Program-made: the position numbers and the translations under genes
Notes under the pieces: model-generated
Database searches by the model: none
Seen by the model: only the letters and a program-made list of their open reading frames with translations
Told to the model about the DNA's origin: nothing
Assembly (NCBI GenBank): GCA_947643415.1
Contig: CANRWA010000016.1
Span: 1 to 64,000 of the forward strand
DNA from: an uncultured Clostridia bacterium
GTDB lineage: Bacteria > Bacillota > Clostridia > Lachnospirales > Lachnospiraceae
DNA: 64,000 bases
Direction: 5' to 3'
Shown: one piece after another, positions 16,691-25,575 of the stretch
How positions within the stretch are numbered: position 1 is the stretch's first letter
Layout: every line of letters starts with the position of its first letter

Positions 16691-17401
16691 TCATATTCTC
16701 CATTCTTTCATATACGCAAGAACTACTTGGGAAAACTCCCTGCAATGTGACCGCGATACCGGTATTTTGTCACCACCCGTCATATGGACAAAACCTTTTT
16801 GATAACTCTCCAGATACCACAGATTGATAAGATAACTTCTATGGCACCGATAAAACCGGGCATCCAGTTTTTCCACCAGATCATTCATCCTGCCATAATA
16901 ATCCATGATCTCTCCTGAATCCAAATGCAGGTAAATCTTCCTGTCAATCACCTCACAATACCGGATCGCATCAAAAGAAACAATATAATCCTCATTGCCT
17001 CTCTGTATCAGTAATTTCCTCTCATCTGCCCTTTTCAGGACACTAAGCAGCCGTTCCATCGTATGCTCAAATTCCTTTTCCTTCAGTGGTTTCAGAAGAT
17101 AATCGAATGCTCTCACTTCAAAAGAATCAAAAACCATTTCCTTCAATATTGTTATAAATATAATCTCGCCTCTGTATCCCTGGCTGCGCATCTTCCTGGC
17201 CGTCTCCATACCATCCATCTGCCCCATCTGGATATCCAAAAACAAAATATCCGGCTGTTCTCCTGACTGAATTAATTCTGCCCCACTGGAAAAAAGAGAA
17301 ATCCTCTTCTCTATATTCTTTCTGAAAAAGAAATCGGAAACGAACTGATTGATATGGTTTAATATTACTTTTTCATCATCACATATGGCAATATGAATCA
17401 T
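16691..17401 (-). CDS. LytTR-family response regulator (AgrA-like)
   Basis: The start MIHIAICDDEK at 17401 has AAGGAG 7 bases upstream; an upstream ATG at 17419 is too close to that site. The 236-aa product has a receiver domain with the acidic pair in CDDE and the phosphoacceptor Asp in ILFLDIQMGQMDG, then a LytTR DNA-binding domain (about 135-232; RFYRCHRSYLINL). It regulates genes by binding direct repeats near promoters. A good minus-strand promoter lies upstream (TTGAAT, 17 nt, TATAGT near 17510-17540), overlapping the motif shared with the MATE promoter region. It is the first gene of a regulator-kinase pair. Confidence 0.93.
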   Translation of the reverse strand: MIHIAICDDEKVILNHINQFVSDFFFRKNIEKRISLFSSGAELIQSGEQPDILFLDIQMGQMDGMETARKMRSQGYRGEIIFITILKEMVFDSFEVRAFDYLLKPLKEKEFEHTMERLLSVLKRADERKLLIQRGNEDYIVSFDAIRYCEVIDRKIYLHLDSGEIMDYYGRMNDLVEKLDARFYRCHRSYLINLWYLESYQKGFVHMTGGDKIPVSRSHCREFSQVVLAYMKEWRI

Positions 17402-17509
17402 AGCATTACTCCTTTTCATGATTCAGTTTTCTACAATATCAAAATCCACTAGCCACATTAATTTCCACCTCGAATTTTTAGATTGTTGTTTCTATCTTTC
17501 CCTTTTAAA

Positions 17510-17553
17510 ACACTATACAACTTATCTATTGTAAATTCAATCCCCAAGTGCAT
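17510..17553 (-). promoter_or_regulatory. Promoter of the first LytTR system with a motif shared with the 23946 region
   Basis: On the minus strand TTGAAT, 17 nt and TATAGT form a sigma-A-type promoter. The -35 side lies in a 24-nt stretch (17528-17551, ATTGTAAAT, 2 nt, AATCCCCAAGTGC on the plus strand) that recurs with two mismatches at 23946-23969. The shared stretch may be an operator. Confidence 0.5.
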
Positions 17554-17566
17554 TTGACTTCCCAGC

Positions 17567-17620
17567 AAAAAACCATCCATCTTGACATATCCTGCCCAGG
17601 AATCAAGATGGATGGCTTTT
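17567..17620 (-). terminator. Terminator of the zinc-ribbon/TPM operon
   Basis: CCATCCATCTTGA (17573-17585) pairs with TCAAGATGGATGG (17603-17615). On the minus strand the stem is followed by six T residues. It lies about 25 bases after the TPM gene stop. Confidence 0.85.
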
Positions 17621-17639
17621 ATATATACTTAGCGTTGTA

Positions 17640-18443
17640 CTAGAATTTCCCTCCTCCGCCGCCATGCGTCGCACCAGAAGACGACGTATGTGTGTCAGAC
17701 CCGCCTGCGCTTTCCTCCTCCTTCGGTTTTTCCCTGCGGTCAATATGCCGATACAAGAACAAATCATTCTCCTTTGTCAGCTTCAGGCCGCCCCTTTTCA
17801 CATATGTATCTGCCCCTGACTGGCTATGTACCGTCTTCAGTTTACTTTTCATAACTCCTGTCACGATCAGGGATATGACAAATGCGATACCCAGCGAGAT
17901 CCCAAGGCATCCGCCAAACCAGAACGGCTCCTTCGGGAGATTACCCACATCATACGGTTCACCATTTCTCGCCTGGGTGATATAATCATCACACAACCCG
18001 GCAAAAGCCATAAATGCCGCCGCATACTCACCTCCACTGAGATCTTCTTTCAATTGCCCGGACATATACTCCCTTCCAGCATCAGTAACCGTTGTTATCC
18101 CATATCCTCTTGTTGAAATATGCCAATCCCTCTCTTCCATACTGACCAGAAAAAGGATACCATCTCTCCCTTCCCCGAATCCATATCCATTTTCATCATA
18201 GAAGTCATCGGCATATTCCATCGCGGATTTTCCTTCCAGGGAATTCTCTGTAACCACCACAATATCCATCTTCTGTCTTTCACTGATCTCATCCAGGCTG
18301 CCCAACAGAGCAGACTCCTCACTATCTGAGAGCAGATCCGCCTCATCAATCAATCTTGGTGCACCTTCTGCTGCAGACACGGTAAATACAGGAATTACAG
18401 ATAAAATAAACGCAGATAATATGAGAAATACTCTTTTTTTCAT
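17640..18443 (-). CDS. TPM-domain (YgcG-like) secreted or membrane protein
   Basis: ATG 18443 (MKKRVFLILSAFILSV) is chosen; a GTG two codons earlier (18449) has better spacing to GGAGG and is possible. The 267-aa protein has a signal peptide (about 1-24), a TPM domain (about 25-155; LIDEADLLSDSEE, MDIVVVTE, GDGILFLV-type core, WHISTRGYG), one transmembrane segment (about 180-202), and a C-terminal tail rich in Gly and Ser ending GGGGGKF. TPM proteins are envelope proteins with proposed roles in photosystem repair or membrane quality control; in Firmicutes the role is unknown. It follows the zinc-ribbon gene by under 20 bp, a common pairing. Confidence 0.85.
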   Translation of the reverse strand: MKKRVFLILSAFILSVIPVFTVSAAEGAPRLIDEADLLSDSEESALLGSLDEISERQKMDIVVVTENSLEGKSAMEYADDFYDENGYGFGEGRDGILFLVSMEERDWHISTRGYGITTVTDAGREYMSGQLKEDLSGGEYAAAFMAFAGLCDDYITQARNGEPYDVGNLPKEPFWFGGCLGISLGIAFVISLIVTGVMKSKLKTVHSQSGADTYVKRGGLKLTKENDLFLYRHIDRREKPKEEESAGGSDTHTSSSGATHGGGGGKF

Positions 18444-18460
18444 AATCACAGCACACCTCC

Positions 18461-19546
18461 TTATAGCAGCCAGATCAGATAGGATATAGCGAAAAGAACT
18501 GCTCCTATCATCCCTGTCAGGCCAAACAGCCATCTCACATATGCGCCTTTATCCGTTGGCAGATCCCCTACCATTTTGCCATTCTGTCCATTCATGGCAA
18601 AAAGATAATTCTGTCCCTTCCATGTCGTCAGCAGCAGCCAGACCGGAAGAAAAGCATACCTCACTTCGCCATTCTTTAACCGGATACTGCCAGCCTCTTT
18701 TGTAACGGAATCATACCCTGTTACCGTTGCCTCAAACGCTTCCTCCGTACTCCTCCTGATCCGGCAGTTAGCACGTTCTGCACTTTCCCCGGCACCTACA
18801 TCGTACTTATCTGCCATATACCCTGCCATATAGGCGGTCTGAAAATCCACTGCCTCTGAGAAATCAAATGGTTCCAGGGATTCCATCAGGTCATCTGGCA
18901 TCTTCGAAGATCCATCAACAGGAACTTTTTCAAATTTCATGTTTCCGCTTCTGCTCACAGAAAAGAAACTGGTCTCTACATATTCATATGTACTGTCACT
19001 CCACATCCGTACTTTCGTTGCCCGGTACCGCATATCTGCATCTGTCCCGGCATCGAAAAGCCAGAATGGGACATATACACCTTTTACTTCATCAATGTGG
19101 TTCTGTTCCTTGAATATCTTAGGGAGCAGTCGTTTCCCATCGCAGTATTTTTTAAGGGCAGCTTTTGCCGCAGCTTTGTCCAGTTTGAAGGGGATCAGAC
19201 AATCCGGTTTCAGTTCTCCTGAGAACTGCCCCATCATCACTACCGGATTTCCGCAATATGGGCAGGAGGAAACCGCTGTATTCTCATCACCTACAATCTC
19301 GCCGCCGCATGAATTACATACATAAGAATGAAGCCCGTCTGTCTCGTCCTCCTGCCACTCCTGTCCTGCTGCCGTATCCCATTTCATATCGTCTTCCCGG
19401 TCATTTTTCAATTCACTGTCATATCCTGCCAGCGTCTCCACATCAAATTCCGTGTCACAATACGGACACTTCATTTTTTGTATTGTGCTGTCAAAAGCAA
19501 TGGCGCCGCCACAGCATGGACATTTGTATTCCTGTATTTCTGACAT
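18461..19546 (-). CDS. Zinc-ribbon membrane protein (TFIIB-type ribbon, double)
   Basis: The start MSEIQEYKCPCC at 19546 has AGAGGAGAAGG upstream. The 361-aa protein opens with two CxxC pairs (CPCCGG, CPYCDTEF, residues 8-32), a linker, then a second ribbon (CNSCGG...CPYCGN, about 75-100). A long mixed domain follows that contains LIPFKLDKAAAKAALKKY and VYVPFWLFDAGTD. The C-terminus holds one hydrophobic helix (GLTGMIGAVLFAISYLIWLL). This arrangement is seen in a conserved Firmicutes family next to TPM proteins, SPFH proteins or both. It may deliver or sense metal at the membrane; that is inference. It is the first gene of the operon with TPM. Confidence 0.8.
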   Translation of the reverse strand: MSEIQEYKCPCCGGAIAFDSTIQKMKCPYCDTEFDVETLAGYDSELKNDREDDMKWDTAAGQEWQEDETDGLHSYVCNSCGGEIVGDENTAVSSCPYCGNPVVMMGQFSGELKPDCLIPFKLDKAAAKAALKKYCDGKRLLPKIFKEQNHIDEVKGVYVPFWLFDAGTDADMRYRATKVRMWSDSTYEYVETSFFSVSRSGNMKFEKVPVDGSSKMPDDLMESLEPFDFSEAVDFQTAYMAGYMADKYDVGAGESAERANCRIRRSTEEAFEATVTGYDSVTKEAGSIRLKNGEVRYAFLPVWLLLTTWKGQNYLFAMNGQNGKMVGDLPTDKGAYVRWLFGLTGMIGAVLFAISYLIWLL

Positions 19547-19594
19547 ACACCTTCTCCTCTCGTTGAAACATTTCCAGTTTTTCTCTTCCTGCAA

Positions 19595-19627
19595 CAGAGA
19601 GACATTGCAACATACAATGTCTCTCTG
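19595..19627 (-). terminator. Hairpin between the lipoprotein and zinc-ribbon genes
   Basis: CAGAGAGACATTG (19595-19607) pairs perfectly with CAATGTCTCTCTG (19615-19627) around 7 nt. The following T run is weak, so it may be a leader attenuator or mRNA-stability hairpin instead of a full terminator. Confidence 0.5.
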
Positions 19628-19693
19628 CCCTATCTTACTTCACCTTCCCCTGGCATTGCCTCCGATAAGCCAGAGATAGTTTGAAACAAATAT

Positions 19694-20209
19694 TTATGAA
19701 ATTTTTATACTTTTTAACACCTCATCAATATTTGACTTCAGTGAAGTATCACCATCATCTGCATATCCTAAGCTGACAGTCTGGCAGTTTCCATCGTCAA
19801 AGAAAACGATATAATTATGCATAACAAACTTTACATCCTTACTATTTGTTGCTTTGATCTGGGCATATATCGCAGTCTTTCCATCCAACGTTGCAGCATT
19901 GTCGAATTTCTCAAACGATACATCTTTATAAGATCCCAGATATGCCTGCTGATAGGTGTTCTGATCATAGTCTGATGCCTTGATTCCCTGTGCATCACCC
20001 TTTGCAGAAATAAGGATCGTTGCCGTAGAATCCTCATCCGTAGCCGTCTGAATTCCACTCTGATCCTTAAATTCGTTAAAATCACTGGGTACGCTGATCG
20101 TAACACCACTGATGGTACGGCTCTCCAACTCAACGCCACAGGCAGTCAGGCTGACAGCTGCAGCAAATACCATAAGTACGGAAAGAATGGGTGAAATTTT
20201 GTTTTTCAT
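19694..20209 (-). CDS. Small putative lipoprotein
   Basis: ATG 20209 (MKNKISPILSV) follows AAAAGGAGG. The 171-aa protein begins with a lipoprotein signal: a positive start, a hydrophobic core and a lipobox LTAC (Cys about 24). It should be lipidated and held on the outer face of the membrane. The mature part (TISGVTISVPSDFNEFKDQSG..., AIYAQIKATNSKDVKFVMHNYIVFFDDGNCQTVSLGY...) resembles PsbP/Mog1-like or DUF1795-like domains, which often read as beta-sandwich proteins that bind partners. This resemblance is moderate. It is transcribed alone or with the downstream zinc-ribbon operon. Confidence 0.75.
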   Translation of the reverse strand: MKNKISPILSVLMVFAAAVSLTACGVELESRTISGVTISVPSDFNEFKDQSGIQTATDEDSTATILISAKGDAQGIKASDYDQNTYQQAYLGSYKDVSFEKFDNAATLDGKTAIYAQIKATNSKDVKFVMHNYIVFFDDGNCQTVSLGYADDGDTSLKSNIDEVLKSIKIS

Positions 20210-20552
20210 AAGAAAAATGCCTCCTTTTAATTCCCACACAGACAAAGCGGGAATGGACAGGCCTGACCACTCCATCTGAATGTGTTCACGGGTTAATGTT
20301 TAATATATTAGATTCTAACATATAAAAATAAAAGTAAAATACCTTTGGCGCGAAATGTCGTTTTGTGGAGCAAAATGCATTCCATTTCCATTAAAAAATT
20401 AAAAAAAGGCAGTTATAGTAGCTCAACGGCGCCAATTTGAACCCGCCGTTGAGCTAGACTATTACATAGTAAAAATCAGGGGGAATCTGTTTGCTGAAGT
20501 TTCCATGTTTATCCTGCGGATATTACTTTGAAAGTATAGAGCAAAGGAAAAG
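20210..20552. other. Intergenic region with a GGCGCC-core palindromic repeat
   Basis: No gene is seen. It holds the palindromic repeat at 20414-20461 (separate entry) and the AT-rich promoter area of the lipoprotein gene (20290-20340). Confidence 0.5.
20414..20461. repeat. GGCGCC-core palindromic repeat, copy 1
   Basis: TAGCTCAACGGCG (20418-20430) pairs with CGCCGTTGAGCTA (20443-20455), with ATAG/CTAT extending the stem. The left arm continues as GCTCAACGGCGCCAATTT, a sequence found again at 46818, in part at 52051 and at 62718. Confidence 0.75.
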
Positions 20553-20996
20553 TCAATTCATATTCTTCCATTTTTCTATATCCCGGAGCGAAACCTGTTT
20601 GCCAGACCCCAAAACCCGCTGTACCCTGTCAAGAAGATCCTCATCCAAAAACGGTTTCAGAATATAATCACAGATTCCCAGTCTTGCACTTTCGATCACT
20701 GTTTTCTTGTCCTCCGCACCAGTAAGCATAATCACCGGAATATCTGACCGATCCTTCATATTGCGAATATCCCGCAATGTATCAAGTCCATCCTTGGGAT
20801 TCATCCGTATATCCAGCAGGATCAGATCCGGTTTATATGACTGCAGGTATTTGATCGCCCTCATCCCGGAATTCACAGTGATAACCTCATAATATTTCTG
20901 CAGTACATCCGAGATCCGCGACAGTATGACTGCCGTATCATCCACCGCCAAAATAAGTTTTTTAGAATTTCCTTTTTCTATCTGAGCCATTTTCAC
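20553..20996 (-). CDS. Stand-alone receiver-domain response regulator
   Basis: The 147-aa protein is a CheY-like receiver: acidic pair in LAVDDTAV, phosphoacceptor Asp in LILLDIRMNPKDG, Thr in VIMLTGAED and Lys in YILKPF. A short charged tail replaces any output domain. The start is GTG 20996 in a GTGA overlap with the upstream kinase stop, typical of translational coupling; an ATG at 20990 is the alternative. It most likely exchanges phosphate with the hybrid kinase through the kinase's Hpt domain and acts by protein-protein contact. Confidence 0.92.
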   Translation of the reverse strand: MKMAQIEKGNSKKLILAVDDTAVILSRISDVLQKYYEVITVNSGMRAIKYLQSYKPDLILLDIRMNPKDGLDTLRDIRNMKDRSDIPVIMLTGAEDKKTVIESARLGICDYILKPFLDEDLLDRVQRVLGSGKQVSLRDIEKWKNMN

Positions 20997-23839
20997 ATTA
21001 CCTCCCCTTCCAGCCTGCTTAATAGCTGACGCAGCAATTCTTCTACATAATCATCCTCATACAATTTAAGCTGTTCCTGTATCTGCCGTAGGCTCTCTTC
21101 CACATCCTGTGGAAGACTGTGGAGCAGGATCGCCTCCACTATGCCGGCGCATTCCCTGGACCGGAAATTTTCCAGTTCCTCCAACGCCGCTGCCACCTGT
21201 TCTTTTAATTCCTTTGCCGACAAGGGAATATTCTTTTGGACATGAACATCCCCCTGCCTTCCTTTTTCCAGAAACTGCCCGATATTGGCCAAAAGCTTTT
21301 CATATGCTTCCAACAAAAACGGCTGCTGCTGGCTGATATACTCTGTGTCTCCCCTTTCAGCAGCATCCTCCTGCCTCTTTGCCATGGCAGAAACATCCAT
21401 AGCCCCAATATTGGCTGAAGCACTCTTCAGTCCATGCACCTCGACCTGGTAGTGATGGATATCTGTCTTTGCCAGATCGCGCAAAAGACCCATTTTGCGT
21501 TTGCCATCGATATAGTAGAGCTCCAGCAAATCAGTAAATGCTGCCTCATCACCAGAAAAATAACGCATTACGGCGTCCATATCCACCCCCTCGATGGGAA
21601 AGGCGTCTGGATCAAGGGATATCGGGTCCTTTTCGCTATCCCTTACTATTCTCCGCTCCTCTGGGACCCAGTGTAGCAAAAGCTGATTGAGTTCCTTCCT
21701 GTCAAGAGGTTTCGCAATAAAATCCTGAAAACCACAATCTAAAAACCGTTCTCGCATTCCCTCCATAACATTGGCAGTGAGTGCAACGATAACAGGAGAC
21801 GCCCCATTCTCACCACAGTCATTCCGTATAATGTCCACCGCCTCAATGCCATCCATCATAGGCATCATATGATCCATAAAGATAATATCATACCGGCCAG
21901 CCCGGACCAGCTCAATCGCCTCCGGACCACTGCCCGCCTCAGCCAGTTCAAAGCCATAACCTTTTAAAAAGCCTCTGGCAACCCTGCGGTTGACTGCGTT
22001 GTCATCCACGATCAATACCTTTACATCTGGTGCCGAAAATGTTTCCAGTCTCTCCCTCTCTGCCTGCGGTATATCCGGCACCTCTGAGATTGGGCGGTTG
22101 TCTACAATCTTCTGCGGAATCGTGATTGTAACCACTGTCCCGATGCCATATGTACTCTCCACATTGATGCTGCCACTCATCAGTTCCACCAGATGTTTCA
22201 CAATGGCAAGCCCCAGGCCGGTTCCCTCCACACTCCGGTTACGTTTGGAATCCACCTGCCGGAAGTCCTCAAAAATCTTGCTAAGATCTTCTTCCCGGAT
22301 ACCACAGCCAGTATCCTCAACACAAAAGGTAATCCGTTCCTCCTCTTTATTCTCCCCCGGTTGTCCCGAGACACTTATGCGGACATACCCTTCCTTTGTA
22401 AATTTTATGGCATTGTTAAGTATATTAATTAATATCTGTTTGATCCGTCCCTCATCGCCATTGTACCCGCATGGTATCGTGCCATCACATTCGTATTTCA
22501 GAACCAGCCCCCGTTTAGAGGCAGCCATATCCATCATACTTACCACTTCACCCACTACGGTTTTAAGATGGTAATCGGTATAGATCAGTTCCATTTTCCC
22601 TGACTCAACTTTGGACAGATCCAGAATATCATTAATAATCGCCAGCAGATTCCCGGCAGCAGACTTTACATCCTTGGCATGGGAATAAATCTCTGTATCC
22701 CTGCTCTCTTCCATGATAATATCATTCAGACCGATAATGGCGTTCATCGGGGTACGGATCTCATGGGACATATTCGCCAGGAATTCACTTTTCGCTATGC
22801 TTGCTTTCTCTGCCTGCCGCCGCACCTGTTTGATCTCGTTAATATATGCTTTGATATCTGTCATATCCAGGATCAGGATAACGCATCCCTGCTTCCTGCC
22901 ATTTTCATCTATAATCTGTTTACTGTGGCTCTCATAATGCCGCTCATTAATAGAAAAACTATAGGGTATATCTTCCTGAAGCATCTCTTCCCGGAAATCC
23001 TCCAGTACTCGGATATTCTCCCCCAATTTATGTGTCGGCAGGGTAGTGAAAATACCAGTAGCAGCTCTGTTGTAGCTGACCAGCCGGTTATGGTCATCTA
23101 ACGAAATAACACCATCACCCAGATTCTCAAGAACTTTCTCTGCCGCCAGATGCCGGAAATCATAATTACGCCGGCTCCACACCACAATAACCACCATAGA
23201 CATGGCGATCGCAAACGTCACTGGAGTCAGGTCAAATACTTTTGTTAATTTCAATACATATGCTGCCAAAACCAGAACAGGCAATGAAGAAATACCAAGA
23301 ATGGTCCAGTACTGACGATTGACCTGCTGGTCAGAACGCAGACGGACCGCCCGCACAAGTGTCTGCATACACAGCGCATACGGGATCAGAATACGGCTAA
23401 AGAGAAAAACAACATACAATGGCCCATAGGTGATACTGATATAATGGTATCCATCTGCCGCAGCCAGCCACTGGACATCCTGGTAAAAAAGACCATTCCA
23501 GTTAAAAAAGACTACAGGCAGCACAAAGAAACTTATCGCACCAAGAACTCTTAAAAGTAACTTAGGGGGCGCCGCATAGCAATATATGTAGATAAACCAG
23601 CAATAACACAGGGGAACGAAAGCAGACCCCACATTCTCCACCGTCACCCCCGCCATGGCAGCTTCCACCGTTGGCGCAGTCAGTTCCAGTAAGTAACCCA
23701 CATTTTGTACCATTGATCCGCACATGATAAAGATCAGCAGTTTCTGTTCCCTTGCCCCATCCCCATTGAGTAAAAGCACCAAAGCGATAAAGATCAATAT
23801 CATTCCAACACACTCTAATGCTATAACATAATTCACCAT
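20993..23839 (-). CDS. Hybrid sensor histidine kinase (7TM, PAS, HisKA, HATPase, REC, Hpt)
   Basis: The start MVNYVIALECVGM at 23839 opens the first membrane helix; an upstream in-frame ATG (23965) lies inside the promoter region. The 948-aa protein has about seven N-terminal transmembrane helices (to about residue 215). A PAS domain follows (about 235-345; VISLDDHNRLVSYNRAATGIF), then HisKA with NMSHEIRTPMNAIIG and an ATPase with LINILNNAIKFT and GTGLGLAI. A receiver domain (VLIVDDNAVNRR, FMDHMMPMMDG) and a C-terminal Hpt domain (VHGLKSASANIGA) complete it. This is a complete phosphorelay in one chain. The 7TM N-terminus suggests sensing of a membrane or small hydrophobic signal. Its receiver partner follows directly. 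Confidence 0.95.
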   Translation of the reverse strand: MVNYVIALECVGMILIFIALVLLLNGDGAREQKLLIFIMCGSMVQNVGYLLELTAPTVEAAMAGVTVENVGSAFVPLCYCWFIYIYCYAAPPKLLLRVLGAISFFVLPVVFFNWNGLFYQDVQWLAAADGYHYISITYGPLYVVFLFSRILIPYALCMQTLVRAVRLRSDQQVNRQYWTILGISSLPVLVLAAYVLKLTKVFDLTPVTFAIAMSMVVIVVWSRRNYDFRHLAAEKVLENLGDGVISLDDHNRLVSYNRAATGIFTTLPTHKLGENIRVLEDFREEMLQEDIPYSFSINERHYESHSKQIIDENGRKQGCVILILDMTDIKAYINEIKQVRRQAEKASIAKSEFLANMSHEIRTPMNAIIGLNDIIMEESRDTEIYSHAKDVKSAAGNLLAIINDILDLSKVESGKMELIYTDYHLKTVVGEVVSMMDMAASKRGLVLKYECDGTIPCGYNGDEGRIKQILINILNNAIKFTKEGYVRISVSGQPGENKEEERITFCVEDTGCGIREEDLSKIFEDFRQVDSKRNRSVEGTGLGLAIVKHLVELMSGSINVESTYGIGTVVTITIPQKIVDNRPISEVPDIPQAERERLETFSAPDVKVLIVDDNAVNRRVARGFLKGYGFELAEAGSGPEAIELVRAGRYDIIFMDHMMPMMDGIEAVDIIRNDCGENGASPVIVALTANVMEGMRERFLDCGFQDFIAKPLDRKELNQLLLHWVPEERRIVRDSEKDPISLDPDAFPIEGVDMDAVMRYFSGDEAAFTDLLELYYIDGKRKMGLLRDLAKTDIHHYQVEVHGLKSASANIGAMDVSAMAKRQEDAAERGDTEYISQQQPFLLEAYEKLLANIGQFLEKGRQGDVHVQKNIPLSAKELKEQVAAALEELENFRSRECAGIVEAILLHSLPQDVEESLRQIQEQLKLYEDDYVEELLRQLLSRLEGEVM

Positions 23840-23893
23840 CTTTTTACATCCGCCTATATTAGTCGTCTCTACAAAGTTTCTGGTTTTGTACTT

Positions 23894-23922
23894 ATAATAG
23901 TATATTTTTTCTGTTATGTCAA
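23894..23922 (-). promoter_or_regulatory. Strong sigma-A promoter for the hybrid kinase
   Basis: TTGACA (23917-23922 on the minus strand), 17 nt, TATTAT (23894-23899). It is divergent from the MATE promoter. Confidence 0.75.
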
Positions 23923-23945
23923 GAAATCCCACTGCGCTATCACTG

Positions 23946-23975
23946 ATTGTAAATATAATCCCCAAGTGCTATGAT
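23946..23975 (+). promoter_or_regulatory. Promoter of the MATE gene containing the shared 24-nt motif
   Basis: TTGTAA (23947-23952), 17 nt and TATGAT (23970-23975) form a promoter. The stretch 23946-23969 repeats the motif at 17528-17551 with two mismatches, here spanning the -35 box and spacer, so a common regulator is possible. Confidence 0.6.
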
Positions 23976-24010
23976 AATATAAAAAATGAGAATATATGGA
24001 GAACAGAAAA

Positions 24011-25339
24011 ATGAACAGAGATCTGACCACGGGAAATATTCCCACCAGCTTACTAAAATTTGCGTTTCCGCTAATGATCGGAAATGTCCTTCAGCAATTT
24101 TACAATCTGGCTGACACCCTTATCGTCGGCAGGGTTCTTGGCACGGATGCGCTGGCAGCAGTCGGTTCCTCCTATACTCTTATGACATTCCTTACTTCTA
24201 TTCTTATAGGGCTCTGTATGGGAAGCAGTGCTTATTTTTCCATACAATTCGGAAGAAAAAATTATGAAGCCATGAACAAAGGAATTTTTCTTTCCTTTAT
24301 CCTGATCGGACTGCTGACCCTTATTCTGAATATCCTTGTCTTTATCCTAATTAACCAGATCATCAAGATCCTGCAGGTGCCTGCGGAAATACGGGAAATG
24401 ATAAAAGAATATCTTCTATTCATCTTTATAGGGATAACCGCCACGTTCCTCTATAATTTTTTTGCAAATCTCCTGCGCGCTGTTGGAAATTCTGTGATAC
24501 CACTTGTATTCCTTGGCATTTCCGTAGCACTGAATACAATATTAGATATACTCTTTGTGTGTACTTGCCAATGGGGAATTCGAGGGGCGGCGTCAGCTAC
24601 TGTGATCTCCCAGTTCATTGCCGGGATCGGCATTATGGTATACTCTTATCTTCGATTCCCCATGCTCCGTGTAAAAAGAGAACACATGCATTGGGACAAT
24701 AAGATCCTGAAAAACATTTTCAGCCTCTCCTTTTTGACCTGTCTCCAACAGTCTGTCATGAATCTGGGTATCCTCATAATCCAGGGACTGGTAAACAGCT
24801 TTGGCACAGTGATAATGGCCGCTTTTGCAGCATCGGTAAAAATTGACACCATTGCTTATATGCCAGTACAGGATTTTGGAAATGCTTTCTCAACATTTGT
24901 CGCCCAGAATTATGGTGCCGGAAAAAAGGAACGGATCCAGAAAGGGATTCGGATCTCATTTCAATTTATCTTTGTTTTCTGTGCGGTCATCAGCCTTCTG
25001 GTCTGTCTTTTTGCCAAACCGCTAATGGGTATCTTTGTAGAGGCAGGAAATCAGGAGGTGATCCAGGCAGGTGCCGGCTATCTCAGAGTGGAAGCCGCCT
25101 TTTATCTGGGAATCGGACTTCTTTTTATGCTCTATGGATATTACCGTGCGGTGCAGAAACCAGGGATGTCTGTGATCCTGACCATCTGTTCCCTGGGAAC
25201 CAGAATAATACTTGCATATTTTCTTTCTGGGATACCATTTATTGGAGTTACTGGAATCTGGATCGCCATTCCGATCGGTTGGATCCTTGCTGACCTGGTG
25301 GGAGTGTGGTACTATTTTCTTTTATGCAAAAAACATTGA
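24011..25339 (+). CDS. MATE-family multidrug/cation efflux transporter
   Basis: ATG 24011 (MNRDLTTGNIPTSLLKFAFPLMIGN) has GGAG 9 bases upstream and matches the usual start of this family; an ATG at 23996 is weaker. The 442-aa protein has about twelve membrane helices in two similar halves and the usual N-terminal FPLMIGNVLQQFYNLADTLIVGR. It exports organic cations or drugs using a sodium or proton gradient. It is divergent from the hybrid kinase, with promoters back to back. Together with the shared operator-like motif this suggests regulated expression. Confidence 0.93.
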   Translation: MNRDLTTGNIPTSLLKFAFPLMIGNVLQQFYNLADTLIVGRVLGTDALAAVGSSYTLMTFLTSILIGLCMGSSAYFSIQFGRKNYEAMNKGIFLSFILIGLLTLILNILVFILINQIIKILQVPAEIREMIKEYLLFIFIGITATFLYNFFANLLRAVGNSVIPLVFLGISVALNTILDILFVCTCQWGIRGAASATVISQFIAGIGIMVYSYLRFPMLRVKREHMHWDNKILKNIFSLSFLTCLQQSVMNLGILIIQGLVNSFGTVIMAAFAASVKIDTIAYMPVQDFGNAFSTFVAQNYGAGKKERIQKGIRISFQFIFVFCAVISLLVCLFAKPLMGIFVEAGNQEVIQAGAGYLRVEAAFYLGIGLLFMLYGYYRAVQKPGMSVILTICSLGTRIILAYFLSGIPFIGVTGIWIAIPIGWILADLVGVWYYFLLCKKH

Positions 25340-25433
25340 CTGAAAACCGCAATTCTTGCTCCGCACAAGACAAGACAAAAAAAGAAAAACCTGAAAATAA
25401 CGCAGACACGCAATCTTCAAGGTTTTATCCCAA

Positions 25434-25505
25434 TAGTCCGTAGGGGAATCGAACCCCTGTTTCTGCCGTGAGAGGGCAGCGTCTTAGCCGCTTGACCAAC
25501 GGACC
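25434..25505 (-). tRNA. tRNA-Glu (anticodon CTC)
   Basis: A 72-nt cloverleaf is visible on the minus strand: acceptor GGTCCGT/ACGGACT with one G-U pair, anticodon stem CTGCC/GGCAG with loop CTCTCAC giving anticodon CTC (Glu), and T-arm GGGGTTCGATTCCCC. Discriminator A; CCA is not encoded. Confidence 0.95.
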
Positions 25506-25575
25506 ATCAACAATTGCTATTATACTACAGTCTCTTATAAAAAGCAAGTGTTTTTTTCTTTTATTTTCAACAGTT

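Noticed and set aside
15346-17401. A complete agr quorum-sensing locus
   Set aside because: Kinase and regulator resemble AgrC/AgrA, but no AgrB protease or AgrD-like peptide lies next to them.
23839-23965. Longer N-terminus of the hybrid kinase from ATG 23965
   Set aside because: This segment contains the strong TTGACA/TATTAT promoter and lacks a ribosome-binding site.
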